DNA from: Nematopogon swammerdamellus
Lineage: Eukaryota; Arthropoda; Insecta; Lepidoptera; Adelidae
DNA: 64,000 bases
Reading direction: 5' to 3'
Assembly: GCA_946902875.1 (NCBI GenBank)
Contig: OX336350.1
Coordinates: 21,876,048 to 21,940,047 of the forward strand
Below the pieces are notes generated by a model. It did not search any database. It saw nothing but the letters and a program-made list of their open reading frames with translations, and was not told the origin of the DNA. Made by a program: the position numbers and the translations under genes. This document shows, one piece after another, positions 32,701 through 44,126 of this stretch (the stretch's first letter is position 1; every line of letters starts with the position of its first letter).

Positions 32701-34269
32701 CGGTATAACGATCAAATCAAACTTTTTTGTCAGCATACCTATTGCCGATAAAAGTTAAAAAAGCCGCCAAGTGCGAGTTGTACTCGTGCACCGAGGGTTC
32801 CGTACCATCACACAATATATTTGTCTTATGTATGTACAAAAATAATTTGTGTTTTGGAAAATCCCGAAACCCCTAAATAAACACCACAGCATTGGTTTGA
32901 CTGTTAGGCATTCATGTAGTTGAAATATACGAAAATATATTTTTTATATGACATAACTACAAAAGTACAATTTTCTGATTTTTCGTTTACTTGTGCTGTG
33001 AGACCTTGCTTTTCACCAAAAATGATTCAAGGTTAACGGGAAATACCCTATCTATAGGTTTTGATTTGATTTGAGTGAGTTTGCGAGTATTAAAAAATAT
33101 GATTTATAATCAGAGCCAGCAAAAAGTACAACAGTGACTACAAGGAAGTGGACTTATTCAATGACAGCTTACAGAGGGTTAAAAAGTTAGCGCATGATAG
33201 ATTTTTTGTTAGTACTAAGTGATGAAGTTCTGCCTTAGTTTTGTTTTTATTATTTTAGTAATAGTACCATGTAATGTTTGTTTAGTTTAGTTTTGTTCTG
33301 TTTTAATTTAATTGATTAGTTATTTTAAATTATTATTATTTTTTCTATTTTAACTGTTTATTTATCAGTTTTGATTTGTTTAAATGTACTTTTCTTTCTC
33401 TTACGCTATATACTTAGTTTTATCTGTAGTGACCTATTAGCGGTGTATGTGTGACCCATTGTGTTTTTGTAAATTTTGTGTTGATCACACTGTTGGTTAA
33501 TCTAAATAAATAAATAAATAAATAAATGACATAAATGGCCGTAGCCATTCATTTTCCGTAGCTTTTGATTCCGTTGATTTAGAAGCTTGCATTTTCTACA
33601 CCTCGAAGGGATCGCAGATCTTAGTATTTCATATTAATTTCAATTTGATAGCTTGATCCATTCCTGAGAAAAAGGGACATACAAAACAAAGAAAATATTA
33701 TAACTACATATAAGTTTGCAATTTTCGGATTTTTTCCTTTATTTGTGCTGTGAGACCTTGTTTCTTAACACATTTCATGATTATAGTTTAACAGGAAGGA
33801 CTCTATAGGTTTTGATTTCTAAAGGATTTAAATGAGTTTTCTCTCAATTATATCTTGCACGTCTGCACTAAATTCATAATGAAAAAAAATAATACAGCCT
33901 TCACTGCCTCTGTCCTGCTTTCTCATCTTGTGTCTGATAAAGGCTTTAGTTTGCCTTTGATTAAGTTTAAACATGTTTACTCGGGATTTTTCATGAATCA
34001 AAGCTGCATGAGCTTTCGAGGCGCGAGGCCCCTCGGGCCGCGAGGCCGTGGGCGGTCGCCCACGTCGCCCACGCCTTGCGCCGCCTGGTACACTTATCCC
34101 TACCAAGCTATCCCCCCTGGTAGGGATAAGTACTCACATAACGTATCTATCATAAATTCATACATATAGGTATATAAATAAAAAATACATGTCATGCAGA
34201 ACAAAACAAACCATGCATACCTACTAATTTCGATAACTCCCAAAAAATCTACCAACGAAAACAATTTCC
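32701..34269. other. Intronic stretch, no gene recognised
   Basis: Mostly AT-rich, with AAATAAATAAATAAATAA at about 33505-33527. At 34018-34080 is a GC-rich repeat (GGCGGTCGCCCACG). A 14-bp perfect inverted repeat, ACTTATCCCTACCA and its complement, lies at 34092-34131 around a 12-base C-rich loop. Confidence 0.45.
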
Positions 34270-35120
34270 CGTTCCGTTTTGGAAGGTCACACGCGGAGCT
34301 CGGAGCTCAGAGCGGCGCGTAGGCGGCCGCCCGCCCCTACCACCGTCTCGGGAGGAGATGCGATGCGATGCGAGGCGCAGGCGGGGGAGGGAGGTCGTGA
34401 ACCCGCTGGCGCATGGCGGCGTGGCAGCGCGCATCTCTCGCTCGGGCAGGCCGAGCGGGCCGCATGAGCATGACTCACGGCTTTGTATACTTTGTACTCA
34501 GACACAATATGTATTGGTATTAGGGCTCCAAAGGTGTGTCAGTCAACTCAACTCTCAGTGGGTTGGTCGATGTGCGCGCGCGTAATGAAAAACATGTTCC
34601 AGACATCACCGTTGTTTGTCTGAATCTGAATGTGTACTCGTAGGTACGCAGTACGCACGCAGAGTAGATTCAGCCGGTCAGTCGGTGCACGGCCACAGAA
34701 TAGATATTAGTACTACTACGTGACGAAGTAATAGTATTATTGTACTCGTAGCACCAAGTATAATATAATAATGAATGACACAGTGTTATTTAATCTGTGA
34801 CAGACTGAGCGAGCGCGCCGCGCCCTCCACAATTCTGTGACAACAGTCTGTGTTGTTGATATTCTTTGATATTGATGCAATATGTACCTACTCGCTTGAC
34901 CGTCTACCCTGGCGGCGCGGCGGCGGCGCGGAGGCTGGCGTCTACCTAGACTACCTACACTCTCGCGCGGTGTAGTCGGGCGGGGCTCGGTCGGGTACCG
35001 CGGCAGCAGGTAGACAGTGTCTACTAACACACGGAGACATGGTTGCATGCAGGGGTCGGGCGGGGCGCGTATTTCCTTTTCCGTGTTCAATAGGAGGCAG
35101 TGCTGCCTTGAATTGCGCAC
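34270..35120. other. CpG-rich island within intron 1
   Basis: CpG-dense stretches (about 34275-34480 and 34800-35100) contain direct GAGCTCGGAGCTC and GATGCGATGCGA repeats. They are candidates for an alternative promoter or an enhancer. The frames are low-complexity peptides and none resembles ZSWIM. Confidence 0.35.
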
Positions 35121-35854
35121 GGGCTAACTCCATTTTCAAACTCGTGTTCAATTCAAGGCCTGTCTATTAAGGCGGGAATAGGGGTCAAAATTGAGAAATA
35201 GGTCAACTTTAAAAGAAATGTTAGAGCTATTGGTAAACATAAAAAATATATAAAAAATATTTGTTATGCTTTTAACTAACACTTTGTCTTTAACTAACAA
35301 AGTCTACGTTTCAAAACAATTCTATTAGGTATTTTGAGAAAGGTGTTAAATAAATTTCCAAAAAATAAGGATAACATACTTTCAAATTGAATGTTCTGGA
35401 AAATTTGAGATAGTTTCAATACGAGACTTAAATAAACAACCTCAACTCAAACTCAAAAAATCTCAACAATTCCTATTAATTATTTTTGTATTTTCATGTT
35501 TTACAACGCGTCATAAATCAAAGGTTGGTTTGGCATTTCAAAAAGTCTGATATGGTTCCTGATCGTATTTTTCCCATGGCTGATAATGATGGAGAAGTAG
35601 CCTGATTTTCGTGAGCAAAAATTAATCTAGGTTCCTTGTTCTGTGCTCGCACGTAGCTATGTATAATTTGTTGTATATTCTTCGGGCAATATATCAGGGA
35701 GGATATGCATGGGGTCAAATTTTACCACCCAACCAAGACTTGCCAAGTCCTGCTGATTAGGGTTGGACATAGCAGAATGCCTTATGGGAGCCCGTATAGG
35801 CCAGTCTACCGGCGGCGGCAGGCGCTGCTTGCCTGTAATTAATTAGAAGCATAT

Positions 35855-36078
35855 ATTTTTTTTATGTATACTGACACGGTTGGCTACATCACCTACAACA
35901 TCCGTGATGTCAGCCCATAACACCGGATGAACTTGGTGCCACGTCAGTGATTCACTTCGGTCGTGCCGGCTACACTGAACTGGATGGAAAACACAAACTA
36001 TTTACATAGCCGTTTCAACCGACCTTTCATTCAGTGCGGTGGTACCAACCCGTGCGGGTTAGACCTAGTAATATAAGA
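35855..36078 (-). mobile_element. SINE 3' part (copy f)
   Basis: A minus-orientation body of the chimeric SINE family runs from its A-rich tail (T run at 35855-35863) to the ACCAACCCGTGCGGGTT region. The tRNA/5S head is missing. It abuts another dispersed repeat (CGCCTTTTACGACATACACG, about 36098-36170). Confidence 0.75.
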
Positions 36079-36330
36079 AGGGAGTCATATCCCTTAGTCG
36101 CCTTTTACGACATACACGGGGTGAGAAGCAGTGGGGCTATTCTTTTAAAGTACCGGCCTCACACGGTACAAAATGCAAAAGATGCAAACAAAAAAATGCA
36201 CAGACGATTCAACTGCACGAAACGAAAGTTGAGGTGCACCGAGCTATGTGGCTGCGGCGGCTATTTTTAATAAAGTGCCCTTATTTTTAAAATTAATTTT
36301 ATTATTAAAGCTGATAAATAAATTTATGTG

Positions 36331-37045
36331 AAATTTATAAAGCCTTGCATTGCAAGTAATTACATCGTATGGTAACTGGAACTATAAATTTATAAAGCCT
36401 TGCATTGCAAGTAATTAAATCGTATGGTAACTGGAACTATAAATTTATAAAGCCTTGCATTGCAAGTAATTACATCGTATGGTAACTGGAACTATAAATT
36501 TATAAAGCCTTGCATTGCAAGTAATTACATCGTATGGTAACTGGAACTATAAATTTATAAAGCCTTGCATTGCAAGTAATTACATCGTATGGTAACTGGA
36601 ACTATAAATTTATAAAGCCTTGCATTGCAAGTAATTACATCGTATGGTAACTGGAACTATAAATTTATAAAGCCTTGCATTGCAAGTAATTACATCGTAT
36701 GGTAACTGGAACTATAAATTTATAAAGCCTTGCATTGCAAGTAATTACATCGTATGGTAACTGGAACTATAAATTTATAAAGCCTTGCATTGCAAGTAAT
36801 TACATCGTATGGTAACTGGAACTATAAATTTATAAAACCTTGCATTGCAAGTAATTACATCGTATGGTAACTGGAACTATAAATTTATAAAACCTTGCAT
36901 TGCAAGTAATTACATCGTATGGTAACTGGAACTATAAATTTATAAAGCCTTGCATTGCAAGTAATTACATCGTATGGTAACTGGAACTATAAATTTATAA
37001 AACCTTGCATTGCAAGTAATTACATCGTATGGTAACTGGAACTAT
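36331..37045. repeat. Tandem array, exactly 13 x 55 bp
   Basis: The period is 55 bases, with unit starts at 36331, 36386 and so on to 36991. Units are almost identical. Differences noticed are ACATCG to AAATCG in unit 2 and AAAGCC to AAAACC in units 10, 11 and 13. Each unit contains the perfect palindrome CTTGCATTGCAAG and an AATTTATAAA stretch. Near-identity means recent expansion or homogenisation. Confidence 0.95.
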
Positions 37046-37260
37046 AAATTTGGCTACCCTTAAATGTTTATAGAAATTGAATTTTTCTAAATAGGTTCAT
37101 TTTGTGTTAATTGTTGTTCATTAAAAATTAATATAATATAACGTCTACAAGTACTTAAAGTCATATACAACTAATGAAATACCTAATTATATCCAAAATA
37201 CGAACTCTAGCTTAACAGCTGCTAGTACCGCTCTTATAGTGCGCAGCTCCGCCGCGCGAC

Positions 37261-37580
37261 AGAAATTTTTTTAACATTGAAAATGTTTTTTCGATCGCTC
37301 TGGTAGGGCCCCATTTTAGCTGAAAGTGTCTTTTGCCCCGTGGTATATAGTAGTTTAGGGCCACGAGGACGTATGATGGCTCAAAAGACGCAGAATTAAA
37401 AAAAAAATGTTTGGAATTTCTGATGGTAAAAAAAATGTTTGGAAAAGTCGAAAACTTTTTTCGAAAATTGAAAAAAAACCAAAAAAAACCTTGATTTTTT
37501 AACACCTAACCTCGGAATATCTTCGATATCTCCCGAACGAGGTCGAAAATCGAAAAACTGAGAGACTCGGCTAGAGATAT
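37261..37580. repeat. Dispersed repeat R (GATCGCTCTGGTAGGGCCCC)
   Basis: Markers are ACATTGAAAATGTTTTTTCG, GGGCCCCATTTTAGCTGA, GCCACGAGGACGTATGA and GGCTCAAAAGACGC. An inverted relative lies at 60960-61210 and partial ones at 14940-15120, 43540-44000 and 59750-60250. No coding capacity. Confidence 0.7.
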
Positions 37581-37589
37581 TGAGACGGG

Positions 37590-38515
37590 GAACATTTATA
37601 AAAGAAATCGTAGCATGGTTTTCGGCAAATGGTCTAATTCTGAATAGTGGGAAAACACATTGTGTTAATTTTTCAATAACAAGTAAAAACATAAAAGACA
37701 ATGAAATGTTCATAAAATATAACAACGAAATAATCGAATTTGCTGCATCCACGGTATTTTTAGGCTTCACTGTAGACCAACACCTACGATGGGTTGAGCA
37801 TATAGACAAAGTATGTGACAAGCTTAGTAAAGCATGTTACTGTCTGAGGACGCTGTCAAAGTGCTGCGACTTGGACACCCTCAAGAGTGCTTACTCTGGG
37901 TACTTCTACTCGATAATGTCATACGGATTAGAGTTCTGGGGTCACTCGGGGGAGGCTGTGAGGGTGTTCAGGTTGCAGAAAAAAGCGGCTCGGATCATGA
38001 CGAACGCTGCATGGGATGCTCACTGTGAGCCCATATTTAAAAGGCTAAAACTCCTAACCATGTACGACGTTTATGTTCTGAAGACTGCGATGTACGTAAG
38101 AGTAAAGAGACAGACCAAATGAATACCAGTGCCTGAACCACAGATACTCCACTAGGCACAGGTCAAACATTCAGCAAATAAAACATAAGACACAAAAACA
38201 CAAAACTGGTGTACACTTCAATAGTGTAAACATTTATAACAAACTTCCAGAAGACCTGTGCAACCTGGAAAACAATAAACATTTCAAAACGGGACTAACG
38301 AAGTGGCTACACGAAAAGACCTTTTACAATTTAAATTTCTTTAAAATTTTAATATAATAAATACATTATTGTATGTATATACTCGTACTATGGACATTAT
38401 TTTAATTTAGAAATAAGAAATTGACGATTGTTTAATATTGAATGTACTGTAATTACTTATGTGTACTAAATATGAAGACAAAATAAATGTTTTGACTTTG
38501 ACTTTGACTTTGAAA
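37590..38515 (+). mobile_element. 5'-truncated LINE with (TTTGAC)n tail
   Basis: The frame 37580-38122 carries the region after the RT catalytic site: NGLILNSGKTHCVNF, FLGFTVDQHLRWVEHID, YFYSIMSYGLEFWGH, RLQKKAARIM. After a shift it continues to about 38357 (STRHRSNIQQIKH, VNIYNKLPEDLCNLE, KTFYNLNFF). The 3' end is a TTTGAC repeat (38493-38515). It is another CR1/jockey-like family, not the one at 17-20 kb. Confidence 0.75.
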
Positions 38516-39233
38516 TTTTAGGTCATTACATTTTTTAGGGTCCCGTCGCAAAATGCGAAAAAAGGGACCCTTATGGGATCGCTCTGGTGTCTGTCTGTCT
38601 GTCGGTCACACGCAGATATCTCCGGACCTACTGAACCGATTTCGATGAAACTAACGCCAAATTACGTATAATTTTTGCCGCTAGATATTTTATATATAAA
38701 TTTGTCAAATAATCTTGTGGAAAGTATAGGGTACCCCAAAATGTAAACGAAAAATAAATTTAGTTTTTTTTTAATAAATCAAGTTTAATGCCATTCTATA
38801 GGTATTAAGGCAATTCCAAAAATATATAACTTTGTTATAATCAATAAGTTTGCTTTAACAAATATTTCGTTGACAAAAAACTGCAGTTTTGTCGCCGAAC
38901 TTTGACCTATTAAGGGTTGTTTCAAAATTATGAAAAAAATAAACAATATAGGCATTCTTATCTAGTTGTGCACAAAACTATTCATTTTGCTAAAGTTAAA
39001 TGTCTGATCGGCCAAAATTTCAATTTTGCGTGAGACTTTTTACTCACCAGCTCAGGCCACCGATAACGTAGCGTTGTGATTAATAGCCTAAAACCATCGT
39101 TAGAAGTGAAAAATGTAACAGTGAAAATTGCATGTAAATCGATAAAGTGGTTCTCGAGTTATAAGAATATTCATATATTGACGTACGTTACACGGTGAGT
39201 TGACTGTAGAAACTTCGCTTTATTTATTAGGAA
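38516..39233. other. Dispersed repeat and AT-rich intron sequence
   Basis: It begins with a hairpin-forming AGGGTCCCGTCGCAAAATGC/GGGACCC motif and GTCTGTCTGTCTGTCGG (38537-38607), the same type of repeat as at 5008-5060. The remainder is AT-rich without a recognised feature. Confidence 0.4.
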
Positions 39234-41437
39234 CTAGCTGTTGCCCGCGGCTTCGCTCGCGTGAAATTCGTATTTCAAAGAAGAATCTAAGTAACTAAGG
39301 GCGAGGCCGAAGGCCGAGCTGCGTTCAGGTAAACGATAAATCTTCTCAAATAAAGCAAGCAACTAACGGCGAGGCCGAAGGCCCAGCTGCATCCTGAAAG
39401 ACAATAAACCTTCTCGAAGAAAGTAAGTAACTAAGGGCGAGGCCGAAGCCGAGCTGCGTTCAGGAAGACGATAAACCTTCTCGAAGAAAGTAAGTAACTA
39501 AGGGCGAGGCCGAAGGCCGAGCTGCGTTCAGGTAAATCAAAAACCCTCTTCTGCCTTCGGGCCTCGCCTTAAATGACTACCTTTCTTCGATAGCATATAA
39601 TATCGTTTACTCCATCTATTTATTTAATAAAATATATAAAAAAGTAATATTAATAACTAAATAATTAAAACCTACCTAACAAACATTAAAATAACTATCA
39701 TAAAAGGGGCGTTTTCAAATGTTCCTAGAACACTTGCGGCATTACCCCGCTGGATGGCAAAGCTTACCGTTTGAATGAAGTAGGCCCTTGATTGCGGGAC
39801 ACCAGTTGCGTCCACCAGCAGAGACCCAAGCCTCTTCAAGAAGCTTTTGGCTTCAATGACTGCTCCACGGACCGAGGGTTTCAACCGCGTTTGCGGTTGA
39901 ATTCGAAATCTTGAATTATATATCTATAATATTTATTGCGTTTGAGGCTGTCCGCCCAGGCATCGGCCGCGCCGGCCGGTCTTGAAGATGCCCGAACGTG
40001 ACTTGGAGCCAATGTGAGAACACAAATGGCGTCCCACATCAAAGACCTACCCTTGGCTCATGGAACTAAGGTGATACCATCGGGCCTCTTGCCATCCAGC
40101 CGGGAATAACCGCAAGGTTTTAGGATGCACGGTATGTTTGCCGTCAGAAGCGTGGACTTTATAATAAAATTTAAATTAATTTAACTCAATCTTAATATCG
40201 CTTAGTTACCTACTTTATTCGATATGGTTTAGCTTCATCCAGAACGCAGCTCGGCCTTCGGCCTCGCCTTAGTTACTTACTTTCTTCAAGAAGGTTTACC
40301 TTCTTCCTGAACGCAGCTCGGCCTTCGGCCTAGCCCTTAGTTACTTGCTTTCTTCGAGATGGTTTAGCTTCTTCCCGAATGCAGCTCGGCCTTGGGCCTC
40401 GCCCTTATTTACTTGCTTTCTTCAAGATGTTTTATTATTTATCGGAATGTAGCTCGGCCTTCGGCCTCGCCTTAGTTACTCACTTTCTTCAAGATGGTTT
40501 AGCTTTTTCCTGAACGCAGCTCGGCCGTCGGCCTCGCCCTTAGTTACTTCCTTTCTTCGAGATGGTTTATTATATATCAGAACGAAGCTCGGCCTTCGGC
40601 CTCGCCTTAGTTACTTACTTTCTTCAATATGGTTTAGCTTCTTCCTGAACGCAGCTCGGCCTTCGGCCTCGCCCTTAGTTAATTGCTTTCTTCGATATGG
40701 TTTATTATTTATCAGAATGTAGCGCGGCCTTCGGCCTCGCCTTAGTTACTTACTTTCTTCAAGATGGTTCAGCTTCTTCCTGAACGTAGCTCGGCCTTCG
40801 GCCTCGCCCTAGTTACTCGCTTTCTCCGAGATGGTTTATTATTTATCAGAACGTAGCTCGGCCTTCGGCCTCGCCTTAGTTACTTACTTTCTTCATGATG
40901 GTTTAGCTTCTTCCTGAACGCAGCTCGGCCTGCGGCCTGCCCATAGTTACTTACTTCATTCAAGAAAGAATGTTTTGTTTCTTCCTGAACTCAGCTCCGA
41001 CTTCCGCCTCGCCCTTAGTTACTTTCATCGAGAAAGAATATCGTTTACGTGAGCGCAGATCCGCCTTCGGCTCCGCATTTAGCTACTTACTTATTTTTAA
41101 TATGAATTTCACGCTAGCGAAGTCGCGGGCAACAGAAAATATATAAATTGCACCAATGACAGCGACATAAGTTCGACTTAAATTTTTTTTATTTTTTATT
41201 TATCAAACATTTTGTCACCGGCCAGCTCACGTCGAGATGACAGTTCTCCGTTGTCAACTTGTCATTTAAATTTTATAATAATTTTAATTTTTAATATATT
41301 TTTTTGTTTATTATGTTAATCCGGGATATACACTGTCACTATACAAAGTTTCGTCAAATTCCGTTCAGTGGTTTTTGCGTGATGCGCGTACAGACAAAGA
41401 GAGATTATTAATTTAACGATTTTATTATATGTATAGA
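39234..41437 (-). mobile_element. Helitron, non-autonomous (copy 2)
   Basis: Read on -, it starts TCTATACATATAATAAA (41437, preceded by A) and ends with the GCGAAGC hairpin and CTAG at 39237-39234 (followed by T). The internal order matches copy 1: about 13 hairpin units, central coding fragment (39672-39884), four inverted units. It is nearly identical to copy 3, so the two moved or duplicated recently. Confidence 0.85.
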
Positions 41438-41791
41438 TTATCTATCAGAAATCACTTATTGGCATCTAGGTACGGCAGAAAAAAAAACGCTTTGGTCGTA
41501 CCGGCTACACTGAACTAGACGGAAACAAGAACGATTTACATACCAGAATGTGACAGTAAAATCGATAAGTAAATCAGGGAAATGTACTAAAATTGCATAA
41601 GGGCGTCTCTCTCTATGGCCACTTGGAGAATAGGTGACCAAAAATAGCGCTTGAGATGTGGCGCCCTCGGACGGCCGTGGAGGGAGTAGAAACGGAAGAC
41701 GGCTCGTGATAGAAGCGATGATCTCGTCGAATCTACGCCGTGAAGATTAGGTGAAAAGACTTTTGGTCTTAGACTAGATCGTCAGTCATTC

Positions 41792-42149
41792 GTCAGCCTC
41801 GGTAACTCAGTGGTGCAGTCGCACAACTGGGCGCGCCGTCAGCACTTAGATGGGTGACCGCTCGACCGTTAAGGCTGACCGCGGTTCGGATTCCACGTAA
41901 AACTGTAAGTCCCTCTCCTTCTACCTTACTAGGTGGTACGGTTTATCCCGCCCGGATTGGTACCAACACACTGAATTAAACGTCGGTCGAAACGGCTATG
42001 TACATAGTTCGTGTTTTCCGTCCAGTTCAGTGTAGCCGACATGAAATGAAGGGAAGCACTGACATGGCACCTAGCTCACCCGGTGTTATGGGCTGACATT
42101 ACAGATGTTGTAGGTGATGCAGTCAACCGTGTCAGTTACCATAAAAAAA
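41792..42149 (+). mobile_element. SINE, chimeric head, complete with A-tail (copy d)
   Basis: A variant A box GGTAACTCAGTGGT (41801-41814) is followed by a shortened 5S-like part (GTCAGCACTTAGATGGGTG), B box GGTTCGGATTCC (41883-41894), the full body, and a 3' end TCAGTTACCATAAAAAAA (42133-42149). This copy defines the full length as about 358 bp. A small inverted SINE piece follows at about 42152-42200. Confidence 0.85.
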
Positions 42150-42200
42150 CTAGACTTTGGTCGTGCCGGCTACATTGAACTGAACAGAAAACACGTGTAT

Positions 42201-43177
42201 GTTGTTGAATTATAAAGCCAGTAGACAAGATGTGAACTGTACGTCTTCTTTCTTTGATTTTCAGCAGAGTTTGGAACAGTTTTCAGTAGATTTTTCAGCA
42301 GAGTTCAGCAGTCTTGAGGCTTCTTGTTGGTATTATAGAGCGATTTATTGAAGTGAACTGCACGAATGAATGAACGTACCTCGATAGGTTTCCGTAAAGT
42401 AGGCAGTTATATTATTTTAATGACCGTTATTTTTATGAAAAGTCTCTTTGCAAAATTTCTAAGTATCCCCATTTCCCCAAAGGGGTTCCGGGCGTATGCC
42501 AATTTATTATGCCTTAGGTCTACTATGTGTAATTAACATAATGTTTAAGAAAAAATAACAATTTAGACCTTATTTCTGCTAAATTTGCAATGATTTCTTC
42601 ATTTACATAGACACTAGTCTCACCTAGTGGCGGAAGAAATCACTAACAAACGCGTCCGGCTCCGGAACTTGCCAGATGAGGCGTAACCACAGGTAAAGTC
42701 TACCTACCGGCCGGTCACAGAGTTTCGCGCGCAGCGCGTATCGCTTGCACTCACCACGATTTGATACTGTCTAGACACATTTTTTTTTTCATTCCACTGC
42801 ACGCACTGCACCCAGTGGCAGTGAAGGCTTCACCCCCGGCTCTCGACTTCGGTCGGGGGTTCCTTCGGGTGGACGGGTGGTGGCTCGGATCGGCTGGGGA
42901 AAGGTCACAGCCTGTGTTTCCCATGGGATTTTTTCGGAAGAACGGATGTTCGACAGAGCAGCTATGGGGCCTCGATCTGACATACATGATCACTGTACTC
43001 GCAAGAGTGCAGGTTGTAGACGTCTGGATTTTGTGACCGGAAGGTTGGTATCTCTGGACGTCTATAAACAAAACGTAAATCAATACAATGATAGTAAGAA
43101 GGTTGCACGCACTGCATGTAGAAGGTCCGGATAAGCGCGCACATAACGCTGTCGTCCGTTACAACACGTATCATTTT
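42201..43177. other. Intronic stretch, no gene recognised
   Basis: It contains a GC-rich segment (42790-43060) with overlapping frames on both strands (91 codons on +, 110 on -) and a TTTTTTTT side at 42780. It may be a retroelement fragment but I found no diagnostic motif. Confidence 0.35.
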
Positions 43178-43362
43178 TATAGCTGTTTTCTTCGACCGAC
43201 CTTCGTTCAGTGCTGGTGTACCAATCCGAACGGGTTAACCCCTACCAGCTAAATATGTACACAGTAAGATAGAGCGACAACACAACAGTTTCAAGTGGAA
43301 TCCGAACCACTACCAACTTCAACGGTGTACGGCCACCCATCCAAAGTGACCGCACCCTAGTA
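43178..43362 (-). mobile_element. SINE head fragment (copy e)
   Basis: On the minus strand it shows GTGCGGTCACTTTGGATGGG (5S-like part), a B box region GTGGTTCGGATTCC (complement at 43297-43310) and the start of the SINE body. The tail is missing. It confirms that the head order is conserved in a diverged copy. Confidence 0.7.
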
Positions 43363-43539
43363 GAAAATGTAATTAGATGAAAGCGAATAAGCGGATACGG
43401 GACCCTCGGCACGTGAACATGGTTCACTTGACCACTTTTTTTTCGATATTGGTGACGGTTGAGGCTGTAGAGGTGCCCTTAGCCGCGAGTTTTGCGCGGG
43501 GCGAGGTGCGATATCACGCGGCGGGCGGCTCGCGTGCGG

Positions 43540-44110
43540 GCACGAGGACGTATGAGAGCTCAAAAGACGCGGAATTCGAAGGGATTTAAGATGATGTAAA
43601 AATATTTTGGAAAAGTTGGTTTTGAAAAAAAAATTGGTTTTGAAAAAAAATGTTTTTGGAAATAAAAAAAAATTTAAAATTTTCTACCGAAAAATTACGC
43701 GTTCAGTTGAATCAAGGAAATGTCAGAACTGTGCGCGTTGACACTCTGTTAGATTTCACTAATTTAATGTTACAATTTTGCTCGATCGCTTCAGTAGGGC
43801 CCCATGTTAGATTTCACTAATTTAATGTTAAAAAAAATTCGGTCGCTTCAGTAGGGCCCCGTTTTCGCTGAAAGTGTGACAGCCCCGTGGAACTTCGCAG
43901 GTTTGAGATAGGAGGGCCCACCAGGGCTCAAAAGACGGTGGAATTCGAAGGGCTACAAGATGCCGTAAAAATATTACAAACATATAATTTTTTTTTATAT
44001 TACAAACAATTTTTTTTGTCATTTAATCGTAGCGGATAATCTATAATAGCTAGGTTCATTTTCAATGTCCCTTCAAGTCGTGTAGAGCACGAGATCTGTG
44101 AATTTTTCTA
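43540..44110. repeat. Dispersed repeat R (two partial units)
   Basis: Two units carry GGGCTCAAAAGACGG-like and TCGCTTCAGTAGGGCCCC motifs (about 43780 and 43838). The segment ends with GTCGTGTAGAGCACGAGATC (about 44072-44095), also found at 16292-16312 and, inverted, at about 59625-59650. Confidence 0.65.
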
Positions 44111-44126
44111 CAGATTTATAAGTTAA

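Noticed and set aside
36331..37045. CRISPR-like array
   Set aside because: The units are contiguous identical 55-mers without variable spacers, in a eukaryotic intron.
42751..43083. 110-codon minus and 91-codon plus frames
   Set aside because: They overlap on opposite strands in a GC-rich patch; I could not tie either to a family, so neither is called a gene.
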